Under the pieces are notes generated by a model, which was given only the letters and a program-made list of their open reading frames with translations, had not been told where the DNA came from and ran no database searches. A stretch of 54,368 nt of DNA from Bradyrhizobium oropedii (lineage in GTDB: Bacteria > Pseudomonadota > Alphaproteobacteria > Rhizobiales > Xanthobacteraceae), in assembly GCF_020889685.1 (NCBI RefSeq), contig NZ_JACMYO010000036.1:1-54368 (forward strand), read 5' to 3'. Within the stretch, counting starts at the first letter, position 1. Every line of letters begins with the position of its first letter. Shown here piece after piece: positions 27,234 through 36,700 of this stretch. The translations under genes and the position numbers were made by a program.

Positions 27234-27237
27234 TCCA

Positions 27238-27361
27238 GAGCATGATCCGGAAAGGCGTGAAGCGGCTTTCCCTCGCGACAAACGCGAAGCGTTTGCGCGG
27301 AGATCATGCTCAAACAATGAGCTAAAGCGCGATGACGATTCAATCTAAGCTCATCGCGCTT
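27238..27361. repeat. two Rhizobiales-type palindromic repeats between pgk and fba
   Basis: GAGCATGATC (27238-27247) and GATCATGCTC (27302-27311) are perfect ten-base arms of an element widely dispersed in rhizobial genomes. AAGCGCGATGA (27325-27335) and TCATCGCGCTT (27351-27361) form a second, eleven-base inverted pair. Confidence 0.8.
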
Positions 27362-27396
27362 CAAATCCGCGAACGCGCACTACAGGGAGAAATGGA

Positions 27397-28464
27397 ATGG
27401 CTCGCATCACGTTGCGGCAACTGCTCGACCACGCGGCCGAGCATGATTACGGCGTACCTGCCTTCAACATCAACAACATGGAGCAGGCGCTGGCGATCAT
27501 GGCCGCGGCCTCCGAGGTCGACGCGCCCGTCATCATCCAGGCCTCGCGCGGCGCGCGGTCCTATGCCAACGACGTCATGCTCAAGCACATGATGGATGCC
27601 GTCACCGAGATCTACCCGCAGATCCCGGTCTGCGTGCATCTCGACCACGGCAACGAGCCCGCCACCTGCATGACCGCGATCCAGGCCGGCTTCACCTCGG
27701 TCATGATGGACGGCTCGCTGAAGGCCGACGGCAAGACTCCCGGCGACTGGGACTACAATGTCGGCGTCACCAGGACGGTGACCGGCATGGCCCATCTCGG
27801 CGGCATCTCGGTGGAAGGCGAGCTCGGCGTGCTCGGCTCGCTCGAGACCGGCATGGGCGACAAGGAAGACGGCCATGGCGCCGAGGGCAAGCTGTCGCAT
27901 GACCAGCTGCTGACCAATCCGGACGAAGCCGTGAAGTTCGTCCAGGAAACCAAGGTCGACGCGCTCGCGATCGCGATGGGCACCTCGCACGGCGCCTACA
28001 AGTTCACCCGCAAGCCCGACGGCGACATCCTCGCCATGAACGTGATCGAGGAAATCCATCGCAAGCTGCCGAACACGCATCTGGTGATGCACGGCTCCTC
28101 GTCGGTGCCGCAGGAATTGCAGGAGATCATCAACGCCAATGGCGGCAAGATGAAGCCGACCTGGGGCGTGCCGGTCGCCGAGATCCAGCGCGGCATCAAG
28201 AACGGCGTGCGCAAGATCAACATCGACACCGACAATCGGATGGCGATGACCGGCCAGATCCGTAAGGTGCTGAAGGACAATCCGGAAGAGTTCGATCCGC
28301 GCAAGTATCTGAAGCCGGCGATGGAGGCGATGACCAAACTGTGCAAGCAGCGCCTGCAGGAGTTCAACACCGCGGGCCAGGCCAGCAAGATCAAGAAGGT
28401 GCTGACCACGGCGGAGATGGCCAAGCGCTACGCCGCGGGCCAGCTCGACCCCAAGGTGGCCTGA
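27397..28464 (+). CDS. fbaA: fructose-bisphosphate aldolase, class II
   Basis: A 355-residue zinc-dependent aldolase cleaving or forming fructose-1,6-bisphosphate; in the Calvin cycle the same type also makes sedoheptulose bisphosphate. [18 protein letters not shown] is the substrate entry, [14 protein letters not shown] carries the zinc-binding histidines, and [20 protein letters not shown] holds the acidic loop. [14 protein letters not shown] has a zinc ligand and ISIDTDNR-like [14 protein letters not shown] closes the site. The longer, CbbA-like class II subgroup fits. The start has AGGGAGA upstream. Confidence 0.96.
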   Translation: MARITLRQLLDHAAEHDYGVPAFNINNMEQALAIMAAASEVDAPVIIQASRGARSYANDVMLKHMMDAVTEIYPQIPVCVHLDHGNEPATCMTAIQAGFTSVMMDGSLKADGKTPGDWDYNVGVTRTVTGMAHLGGISVEGELGVLGSLETGMGDKEDGHGAEGKLSHDQLLTNPDEAVKFVQETKVDALAIAMGTSHGAYKFTRKPDGDILAMNVIEEIHRKLPNTHLVMHGSSSVPQELQEIINANGGKMKPTWGVPVAEIQRGIKNGVRKINIDTDNRMAMTGQIRKVLKDNPEEFDPRKYLKPAMEAMTKLCKQRLQEFNTAGQASKIKKVLTTAEMAKRYAAGQLDPKVA

Positions 28465-28503
28465 CAAGGTTGCCTGACAACTTCTTGCCTGAATCATTAA
28501 GGC

Positions 28504-28540
28504 GGGACACCGGCTCCGACGCAGTTGGAAACGGTGTCCC
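28504..28540. terminator. stem-loop between the two aldolase genes
   Basis: GGGACACCG (28504-28512) and CGGTGTCCC (28532-28540) are perfect nine-base arms around a 19-base loop, 40 bases after the class II aldolase stop. There is no T-run. It may separate the expression of the two aldolases. Confidence 0.45.
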
Positions 28541-28654
28541 GAGGCTTGATTGCCGGCTGCGACAAACACCAGCCGCGACCAACGTTTTCTAGGCATTTGC
28601 CCGAGAACCGCCTATTTTGGTTTGCAAAGGCAATGGCTCTGGAGGACGCTTCCG

Positions 28655-29680
28655 ATGAACCTCGCTGACCTCAACAGAATTGCGCTTGCCATGGTCACCC
28701 CGGGCAAGGGCCTGCTCGCTGCCGACGAATCCTCCGGCACCATCAAGAAGCGTTTCGACGCCATCAAGGTCGATTCGACCGAGGACAGCCGCCGCGACTA
28801 TCGCGAGATGCTGTTCCGCTCGCAGGAGGCGATGAGCAAGTACATCTCCGGCGTCATCCTGTACGACGAGACGATCTGGCAAAATGCCAAGGACGGCACG
28901 CCGCTGGTCAAGCTGATCGAGCAGGCAGGCGCGATCCCCGGCATCAAGGTCGACGAAGGCACCCAGGCGCTGCCGAACTGCCCCGGCGAACTCGTCACCG
29001 TCGGCCTCGACAAGCTCGCCGAGCGGCTGAAGAAATATTACGAGCGCGGTGCGCGGTTTGCGAAATGGCGCGCGGTGATCGATATCGGGCCGCGAATCCC
29101 GACCCAGACCGCAGTCCGCGTCAACGCCCACGCGCTGGCGCGCTACGCCGCGCTGTGCCAGGCCGCGCAGATCGTCCCGATCGTCGAGCCGGAAGTGCTG
29201 ATGGACGGCGATCATGACATCGACCGCTGCTATGAGGTGACGCAGCGCGTGCTGAACCGCACCTTCCAGGAATTGCGGGTGCAGCGCGTCGCGCTGGAAG
29301 GCATGATCCTGAAGCCGAACATGGCGATCTCGGGCAAGAAGTGCCCGAAGCAGGCGTCGGTCCAGGAAGTCGCCGAGAAGACCATCCGCCTGCTCAAGAG
29401 CTGCGTCCCGGCCGCGGTGCCCGGCATTGCCTTCCTCTCCGGCGGACAGAGCGACGAGGAAGCGACCGCGCATCTCGACGCCATGAACAAGATCGGCCAT
29501 TTGCCCTGGCGGCTGACCTTCTCCTACGGCCGTGCATTGCAGGCTGCGCCGCAGAAGGCGTGGTCCGGCAAGCCCGACAACGTCCCCGCAGGCCAGCGCG
29601 CCTTCTCGCATCGCGCCCGGATGAACGGGTTGGCGAGCACCGGCAATTGGGAAGCCGGCCTCGAAAAACAGGCGGCATAG
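28655..29680 (+). CDS. fructose-bisphosphate aldolase, class I
   Basis: A 341-residue Schiff-base aldolase of the eukaryote-like class I type, metal-independent. GKGLLAADESSGTIKKRFDA is the diagnostic N-terminus. AKWRAVIDI and IVPIVEPEVLMDGDHDIDRC provide active-site residues. LEGMILKPNMAISG carries the Schiff-base lysine, and IAFLSGGQSDEEATAHLDAM binds phosphate. GGAGG lies nine bases before the ATG. It directly follows a class II aldolase for the same reaction. The TAG stop abuts the next gene. Confidence 0.96.
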   Translation: MNLADLNRIALAMVTPGKGLLAADESSGTIKKRFDAIKVDSTEDSRRDYREMLFRSQEAMSKYISGVILYDETIWQNAKDGTPLVKLIEQAGAIPGIKVDEGTQALPNCPGELVTVGLDKLAERLKKYYERGARFAKWRAVIDIGPRIPTQTAVRVNAHALARYAALCQAAQIVPIVEPEVLMDGDHDIDRCYEVTQRVLNRTFQELRVQRVALEGMILKPNMAISGKKCPKQASVQEVAEKTIRLLKSCVPAAVPGIAFLSGGQSDEEATAHLDAMNKIGHLPWRLTFSYGRALQAAPQKAWSGKPDNVPAGQRAFSHRARMNGLASTGNWEAGLEKQAA

Positions 29681-30358
29681 TTGGCCACCAAGCCCGTTCC
29701 GCCGCGGCCGGCGCCGCGCCTCTATCTGGCAACTCCGCCGGTCGACGAGCCTGCGCAGCTCGCGGCCGAGCTCGCCGAGCTGTTGGCTGCGGCCGATGTC
29801 GCGGCCGTTCTGGTGCGGCTGCGCGACACCGATCCGCGCAGCATGATCTCCCATGTCAAGGAGCTGGCGCCGGCGATCCAGAACGCAGGTGCGGCGCTGT
29901 TGATCGACGGCCATCCCGACATCGTGGCCCGCGCCGGCGCCGATGGCGCGCATCTGACCGGCCTCGCCGCGATGGAAGAGGCTGCGCCCGCGCTGAAGCC
30001 CGATCGCATCGTCGGCGTCGGCGGGCTCGCGACGCGCCACGATTCCATGGCTGCCGGCGAGGCCGGTGCCGACTATGTGCTGTTCGGCGAGCCCGACGCC
30101 AAGGGACAGCGGCCTTCGACCGAGGCGATCGCCGAGCGGCTGGAATGGTGGGACGAATTGTTCGAGCCGCCCTGCATAGGCTTTGCGACCTCACGCGAGG
30201 AGGCCGCGGCGTTCGCGGCCGCCGGCGCGGATTTCGTGCTGGTCGGAGATTTCATCTGGTCCGATCCGCGCGGCGCAAAAACGGCTCTCGTCGAGATCGG
30301 CGAGGCGATCGCGCAGGCGCATGCCGGCACATTCGGCAAGGCCAAGGCCGAGGGATGA
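29681..30358 (+). CDS. thiamine-phosphate-synthase-like TIM barrel protein
   Basis: A 225-residue protein of the ThiE/TenI fold (RLYLATPPV, LLIDGHPDIVARAGADGAHL, IVGVGGLATRHDSMAAGEAG then ADYVLFGE). The start is a TTG immediately after the aldolase stop, with no ATG in the region, so it is co-translated with the aldolase. Classical ThiE carries a GQ(E/S)D motif after GADGxHL and a GxGGI phosphate loop near the C-terminus; here the first reads TGLAAME and the second is not clear. A thiamine role is therefore doubtful, and it may be a divergent enzyme of central metabolism. Confidence 0.72.
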   Translation: MATKPVPPRPAPRLYLATPPVDEPAQLAAELAELLAAADVAAVLVRLRDTDPRSMISHVKELAPAIQNAGAALLIDGHPDIVARAGADGAHLTGLAAMEEAAPALKPDRIVGVGGLATRHDSMAAGEAGADYVLFGEPDAKGQRPSTEAIAERLEWWDELFEPPCIGFATSREEAAAFAAAGADFVLVGDFIWSDPRGAKTALVEIGEAIAQAHAGTFGKAKAEG

Positions 30359-30365
30359 CGGTGGA

Positions 30366-31439
30366 ATGAAATGCCTGCGTCCGATAGGTGTTGCGCTCGG
30401 CTGCACGATGCTGGCGAGCGGCGCGATGGCGCAGCTCTCGATCACGCCGCCGGCACAGACGCCGCCGCCTGCGAAGAAGGAGGCTCCGAAGGAGAAGCCG
30501 AAGGTGCACGCGCCGGTCGCAAAGAAACCCGCGCCGAAGCCTGCCGCGACCGCAACGCCCAGCCCGACGCCCTCGCCGACCCAGGCAGTCGACGATCCCA
30601 ATGTCGACCTCGTATTCGGCGCCTATCAGCGCGGCATGTACAAGACCGCGTTCGATCTCGCGACCACACGCGCGCAGAACAACTATGATCCCAAGGCCAT
30701 GACGATGCTGGGCGAGCTCTATGCCAACGGGCTCGGCGTCAAGCGCGATTACGCCAAGGCCGACGACTGGTACAAGCGCGCCTCCGACGCCGGCGACCGC
30801 GAGGCGATGTTCGCGCTCGCCATGATGAAGATCGCCGGCCGCGGCGGCGCGGTGGACAAGGACGGCGCGGTCAAGCTCCTGGCATCGGCGGCCAAGCTCG
30901 GCGAGCCCAAGGCGGCCTATAATCTCGCCCTGCTCTATCTCGACGGCCAGACCCTGCCGCAGGACCTCCGCCGCTCCGCCGAGCTGCTGCGCATGGCCGC
31001 GGACGCCGGCAGCCCGGAGGCGCAATACGCGCTGGCGACCTTCTACAAGGAAGGCACCGGCGTGCCGAAGGACCTCGAAAAGGCGGCGCGGCTGCTGCAG
31101 GCCGCCTCGCTGGCCGACAATGTCGATGCCGAGGTCGAATACGCCATCGCGCTCTACAACGGCGCCGGCACGCCGCGGAACGTGCCGGCGGCGGTGGCAC
31201 TGCTGCGCAAGGCGGCCCGGCAGAACAGCGCGATCGCGCAAAACCGCCTCGCCCATGTGCTGGCGACCGGCGCCGGCGCCCCGGTGGACAAGGTCGAGGC
31301 GCTGAAATGGCACACCGTCGCCAAGACCGCCGGCAAGGGCGACCCCGATCTTGACGATATCCTCGCCGATATGAGCCCGGAAGACCGCGCCAAGGGCGAG
31401 GCAGCCGCGCGAAAATGGATCGGAAACAACGTCAAATGA
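30366..31439 (+). CDS. exported Sel1-repeat protein
   Basis: A 357-residue protein. A signal peptide (residues 1-22, ending AMAQ) is followed by a Pro/Lys/Ala-rich linker (about 24-75). Six to seven Sel1-type helical repeats follow, each carrying A...LG.LY..G.GV..D...A..W: for example MLGELYANGLGVKRDYAKAD, then YNLALLYLDGQTLPQDLRRS. Sel1 repeats mediate protein binding; exported examples help envelope or signalling complexes. The ATG at 30366 gives the signal peptide. It follows the ThiE-like gene by seven bases. The partner is unknown. Confidence 0.88.
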   Translation: MKCLRPIGVALGCTMLASGAMAQLSITPPAQTPPPAKKEAPKEKPKVHAPVAKKPAPKPAATATPSPTPSPTQAVDDPNVDLVFGAYQRGMYKTAFDLATTRAQNNYDPKAMTMLGELYANGLGVKRDYAKADDWYKRASDAGDREAMFALAMMKIAGRGGAVDKDGAVKLLASAAKLGEPKAAYNLALLYLDGQTLPQDLRRSAELLRMAADAGSPEAQYALATFYKEGTGVPKDLEKAARLLQAASLADNVDAEVEYAIALYNGAGTPRNVPAAVALLRKAARQNSAIAQNRLAHVLATGAGAPVDKVEALKWHTVAKTAGKGDPDLDDILADMSPEDRAKGEAAARKWIGNNVK

Positions 31440-31511
31440 CGCCTTGACGGCGCCACTTCCAGAGGGCACCCAGTCCGGAAATCCGGTGCGGCCACGCCGT
31501 TCCCGCTTGAC

Positions 31512-31640
31512 CCGTCATCCTGAGGAGCGCGAAGCGCGTCTCGAAGGATGAACGGCCCGGTCCGGGGCCGTGCACCCTTCGAGGCTCGCTCCGCTCGCAC
31601 CTCCAGCGGCAAAGGCGTAGCCTTTGCGCGGGGATGACGG
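31512..31640. repeat. dispersed compound palindrome (CGTCATCCTGAGGAGC type)
   Basis: CGTCATCCTGAGGAGCGCGAAG and an inverted GCTCGCACCTC near-complement bracket a GGCCCGG-GGGCC core. The last 20 bases (GCAAAGGCGTAGCCTTTGC) form an extra small hairpin not seen in the other copies. It lies between the Sel1 gene and the inositol phosphatase gene. Confidence 0.75.
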
Positions 31641-31700
31641 ACTAAGATTTGCGCGCGCCGCCTTATCGACTTTCACATTCTCGAGTCACAAGTTCTCATC

Positions 31701-32495
31701 ATGCTCTACTCCGCCCTCATCAATGTCATGGTCAAGGCCGCGCGCCGCGCCGGCCGCAGCCTCAAGCGCGACCTCGGCGAGATCGAACATCTCCAGGTGT
31801 CGCTGAAGGGACCGGCGAATTTCGTCTCGCTGGCCGACAAGCGCGCCGAGGAGATGCTCTACACCGACCTCGAAAAGGCCCGGCCCGGCTACGGGTTCCT
31901 CGGCGAGGAAGGCGGCAAGCGCGAAGGCTCGGACAAGAGCCACACCTGGATCGTCGATCCCTTGGACGGCACCACCAACTTCCTGCACGGCATCCCGCAA
32001 TTCGCGATCTCGATCGGGCTGCTTCGCGAAGACACCGTGATCGCGGGCGTGATCTACAATCCCGCCAATGACGAGCTCTATATCGCCGAGCGCGGCAAGG
32101 GCGCGTTCCTCAACGACCAGCGGCTGCGCGTCGCCGGCCGCCGCCAGCTCAACGAATGCGTGGTCGCCTGCGGCCTGCCGCATATCGGCCGTGGCAATCA
32201 TCAGCTCGCGCTGCAGGAGATGGCCGCGCTCCAGAGCAAGGTCGCGGGCTTCCGCCGCTTCGGCGCCGCTTCGCTCGACCTCGCCTTCGTCGCGGCGGGT
32301 CGCCTCGACGGCTATTGGGAGCGCAATCTGCAGGCCTGGGACGTCGCAGCCGGCCTGTTGATGGTCCGCGAAGCCGGCGGAACGGTTTCCGGCATCCAGG
32401 GCAATGACGATCCGCTGCAGACCGGCCATGTCGTCTGCGGCAACGAGTTCGTGCACGGCGAGCTGATCAAGATCCTCAAGCCGCTCGGGCAATAG
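31701..32495 (+). CDS. suhB: inositol-1-monophosphatase family protein (SuhB type)
   Basis: A 264-residue Mg-dependent phosphatase. It opens SALINVMVKAARRAGRSLKR, has the metal site GEEGGKR...WIVDPLDGTTNFLHGIPQF and the C-terminal WERNLQAWDVAAGLLMVREA with GG. These are the IMPase signatures, all catalytic acidic residues included. Length matches SuhB. Bacterial members hydrolyse inositol phosphates and can also act in rRNA transcription antitermination. It converges on the lone ATPase gene, with only 14 bases between their stops. Confidence 0.93.
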   Translation: MLYSALINVMVKAARRAGRSLKRDLGEIEHLQVSLKGPANFVSLADKRAEEMLYTDLEKARPGYGFLGEEGGKREGSDKSHTWIVDPLDGTTNFLHGIPQFAISIGLLREDTVIAGVIYNPANDELYIAERGKGAFLNDQRLRVAGRRQLNECVVACGLPHIGRGNHQLALQEMAALQSKVAGFRRFGAASLDLAFVAAGRLDGYWERNLQAWDVAAGLLMVREAGGTVSGIQGNDDPLQTGHVVCGNEFVHGELIKILKPLGQ

Positions 32496-32509
32496 CGAGA
32501 CGGCGCGAT

Positions 32510-33649
32510 CTAATCGTCGTCGTCATCTTCGTCGTCGTCTCGACCGTCACGAAATTCACCGCCGAGGGTCAGGCCCTCGATGGTCGTGGCGCCCTTCGCC
32601 TTGATCACCCGGCGCAGCGGCACCGAGCTCTCGCTGCGCAACGCCTCCATCAGCTGCTCCGAATGGGTGACGATCCAGATGTCAGCGCGGCGCGACGCCT
32701 TGGCGATCAGCCGGGCCAACGCCGCCAGCAGCGACGGATGCAAACTGGTCTCGGGTTCGTTCAGCGCGATGAACGGCGGCAGCCGATAGCCCATGAACAC
32801 GGCGAGCAGGCAGATATATTTCAGCGTGCCGTCGGATAGTTCGTGCGCCTTGAACGCACGCGGCATGTCTGCCTGCCGCAGCTCAAATTCGCACTGCCCA
32901 CGCTCTTCCCACGCCCGGAGCTCGGCGCCCGGGAATGCATCCTCGATCGCATCCTGCAGGTCGGCTGCATCCTGCCGGATCGTGCTGAGCGTTGCCAAAG
33001 CGGCTGCCAGATCGCTGCCATCGGCGCTCAGCGACGGCGTCGTGATCGCCAGACAAGGCTTGCGGATCGGCGACGCCGGATCGGTGCGGAAATCGTGATA
33101 GAAGCGCCAGCTCTGCAAGGCGTTCCTGATCAGGCCGACTTCGGGACATGTCTGGCCGTCGAGGAAATCGGCGAGCGCGGTTTCCGACGGCAGCACCGCA
33201 TTCTTGTGCTCGCTCCAGGCACCGCTCTCGCCGCGGACGCTGACGTGCGAATTGGTCCGCTCCATCATCAGGACTTTTCGCTTGCCGTGGATCGCCTCGA
33301 TGCGCTCGGACTTGATCATCGGCTCGCCGGGAAACGCCGCCTCGACCGGGCCGGGATGTCCGAGCTCGATCGCGTAATTGACGTGCTCGAATCTGACCGC
33401 CAGCCGCAACCGTCCATCCTCGCCCCGCCGGCGCATGCCCGACCAGCAGACCGAGTTCAATCCACCCTCGTCGGCGATCGTGCGCGTGATCCGGCCCGTG
33501 GCCGCGTCGCGCAGCAGCGACAGCGACTTGTAGAGATTGGATTTGCCGACGCCGTTCTCGCCGACAAAGACCGACAGCGGTTGAATGGGCATCGAGAGCC
33601 GCCGGATCGAGCGATAATTCGAGATCGCAATATCGCTCGGCCGCATCAC
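32510..33649 (-). CDS. lone AAA-family ATPase, OLD-like, without nuclease domain
   Basis: A 379-residue ABC/SMC-like ATPase. Walker A GENGVGKSN is at 30-38. The signature helix follows ELSDGTLKYICLLAVF, the Walker B and D-loop region reads ALNEPETSLHP, and the H-loop VTHSEQL. This order is that of overcoming-lysogeny-defect (OLD) family ATPases, but the chain ends about 30 residues after the H-loop with a strongly acidic tail (DDDEDDDDD) and has no TOPRIM nuclease domain. No neighbour looks like a partner. Members may act in DNA repair or defence; here that is speculative. Confidence 0.85.
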   Translation of the reverse strand: MMRPSDIAISNYRSIRRLSMPIQPLSVFVGENGVGKSNLYKSLSLLRDAATGRITRTIADEGGLNSVCWSGMRRRGEDGRLRLAVRFEHVNYAIELGHPGPVEAAFPGEPMIKSERIEAIHGKRKVLMMERTNSHVSVRGESGAWSEHKNAVLPSETALADFLDGQTCPEVGLIRNALQSWRFYHDFRTDPASPIRKPCLAITTPSLSADGSDLAAALATLSTIRQDAADLQDAIEDAFPGAELRAWEERGQCEFELRQADMPRAFKAHELSDGTLKYICLLAVFMGYRLPPFIALNEPETSLHPSLLAALARLIAKASRRADIWIVTHSEQLMEALRSESSVPLRRVIKAKGATTIEGLTLGGEFRDGRDDDEDDDDD

Positions 33650-33762
33650 ATGCTCTCAATCCCCGGGTTGCCTGCGCGCTTCCCGTTCAATCCAGAGCTG
33701 CAATCTGGATTGACTATGTTGTGAAAGCAAGCCGCCGACTTGATGGCCACCGATCTCGGACA

Positions 33763-36700
33763 TCACTGGCCGCCCGTTACCGGCGCAGGCGGGCCGTAGA
33801 TTTCGGGCTTCTCGACCTTCTCCCGGTCACCGGCCAGCACGCGCTGCACGCTGACGAAGAACACCGGTACCAATAGCAGCGCGAGGATCACCACGGCGAT
33901 CATGCCGCCCATCACCGAGGTGCCGAGCGCCTGCTGGCTGGCACCGCCGGCGCCGGTGGCGATCGCCATCGGCAGCACGCCGCAGACGAAGGCGAGACCG
34001 GTCATCAGGATCGGGCGGAATCTGAGGCTGCACGCCTCGATGGTGGCCTCGACCAGCGGCTTGCCCTGCGCGCGCAGGTCCTTGGCGAACTCGATGATCA
34101 GAATCGCATCCTTGGCAGCGAGGCCGATGATGGTGATCAGGCCGACGGTAAAATAGACGTCGTTGGACAGCCCGCGCAGCGTCGCCGCCACCACGGCGCC
34201 GAGAATGCCGAGCGGAATGGTGAGCAGCACCGCGAGCGGAATGGTCCAGCTCTCATAGAGCGCGGCGAGCAGCAGGAACACCACCAGCACCGAGAGCGCG
34301 AGCAGGAACGGCGCCTGCGAGCCCGACAGCTTCTCCTGCAGCGACTGGCCGGTCCATTCATAGCCGAAGCCGCGCGGCAGCTTGTCGGCGAGCCGCTCCA
34401 TCTCGGCGATCGCATCGCCCGAGGTGAAGCCCGGCTTCGCCTCGCCGGAGATGCGCACGGCCGGATAGTAATTGAAGCCCGCGATTTGCGTCGGCCCCTT
34501 CGACCATTCGATGGTGGCGAAGGCCGAGAACGGCACCAGCTGGCCGCGGCTGTTTTTGACATTGTAATTGAGAATGTCGTCCGCGTTCATGCGGCTGGTC
34601 TTGTCGGCCTGCACGATGACGCGTTGCATCCGCCCGCGGTTCGGGAAGTCGTTGACGTAGTTCGAGCCGAGATTGGTCGAGATCGTGTTGTTGATGTCCT
34701 CGAAGGTGAGGCCGAACGCGCCCGCCTTCTCACGGTCGATCATCAAATTGACCTGCGGCGCCGACGGCAGACCCTCGACATAGACCTTCTGCAGCACGGG
34801 ACTGGCATTGGCCTCCGTGATCAGCCGGTCGGACGCTGCGATCAGCGCGGCATAGCCCTTCTGGCCGCGGTCCTGCAGGCGGAATGAGAAGCCCGAGGAG
34901 TTGCCGAGATTGTCGATCGGCGGCGGCTGCAATGCGGAGATCCTGGCGTCGCGGATCGACGACGACAGGTCGCGGTTGATGTCGGCGACGATTGCGGCCG
35001 CCGAATCCTTCGGGCCGCGCTCCGACCAGCCCTTCAGCGTGATGAAGGCCTGCGCGGTGTTCATGCCCTGGCCAAGGAAGCTGAAGCCGGTGAGGAACGT
35101 GACGTTCTCGATGCCGGCGCGATCCTTCAGATACTTCTCGACCTGCTCGACCGCAGCTTCGGTGCGCGCATAGGACGACTCCGACGGCGTCTGCACGTCG
35201 GTGGTGATGAAGCCCTGGTCGTCGACCGGCAGGAAGCCGCCGGGCAGCCGCACGAAGCCGTAGGCAACGCCTGCGAACAGCACGAGATAGATCAGCATCA
35301 GGCGGCCGGTGCGCTTCAGCGAGCCCTGCACGGTGCGCGTATAGCCTGCGCGGCTATTGTCGAGCACGCGGTTGAACCAGCCGAACACGCCCTTGCGGGC
35401 ATGGCCGTGGCCCTTCTCGACCGGCTTGAGCAAGGTCGCGCACAGCGCCGGCGTCAGCGACAGCGCGAGCAGCGCCGAGAACGCGATCGCCGCCACCATG
35501 GTGACCGAGAACTGGCGATAGATGATGCCGACCGAGCCCGGGAAGAACGCCATCGGCACGAACACCGCCATCAGCACCAACGTGATGCCGATGATGGCGC
35601 CTGATATCTGCGACATCGCCTTTCTGGTGGCTTCCTTCGGCGGCAGGCCTTCCTCTGCCATGATGCGCTCGACGTTCTCGACCACGACGATGGCGTCGTC
35701 CACGAGGATGCCGACCGCCAGCACCATGCCGAACATGGTCAGCATGTTGATGGAGTAGCCGACGACCATCAGCGTGGCGCAGGTGCCGAGCAACGCCACC
35801 GGAACCACGATGGTCGGAATGATGGTGTAGCGGATGTTCTGCAGGAACAGGAACATCACGATGAACACCAGCACGACAGCCTCGACCAGCGTCATCAAGA
35901 CCTTCTCGATCGAGGCCTTCACGACGGGCGTGATGTTGTAGGGGATTTCGTAGGAGATATTGGCCGGGAAGAAGCGCGACAGCTCCTTCATCTTGGCTTC
36001 GACGGCGCTCGCGGTCGCCAGCGCATTGCCCTTCGGCGACAGCAGCACCGAGAGACCGGCCGTTGGCTTGCCGTCGAGACGGGTGTTGAACTGGTAGCTG
36101 AGGCCGCCGATCTCGATCCGCGCGACGTCGCGCAGGCGGACCGTCGAGCCGTCGGCGTTGGCGCGCAGGATGATCGCGCCGAACTCGTCGGGCGAGGAGA
36201 GCTGGCCCTTCACCAGCACCTGCGCGGAGATCTTCTGCGTATCGGTGCTCGGCTCGGCGCCGATGCTGCCGGAGGCGACCTGGGCGTTCTGAGCCGTGAT
36301 CGCCCGGTTGACGTCGTCGGCGGACAAGCCGTAGCCGACCAGCTTGGCCGGATCGATCCAGATGCGCAGCGAACGCTCGGTCGAATACAGCGTGGCGCGG
36401 CCGACGCCGGGGATGCGGCGCACCTCGCCCAACACGTTGCGGATCATGAAGTCGCCGAGGCCGACTTCATCCAGCGAGCCGTCGCTCGAATTCAGCGTGA
36501 TGATCTGCAGCACCGCCGAGGAGGCTTCCTCGACCAGGATGCCCTGTTGGATCACGGCGCGCGGCAGCCGCGCCTCGACGCGCTTGAGGCGGTTCTGCAC
36601 CTCGACCGAGGCCTGGCTGGTGTCGGTGCCCGGCTTGAAGTTGGCGATGATCTCGACCTGGCCGAGCGAGTCGGAGGTCGATTCGAAGTTCAGGATGTTG

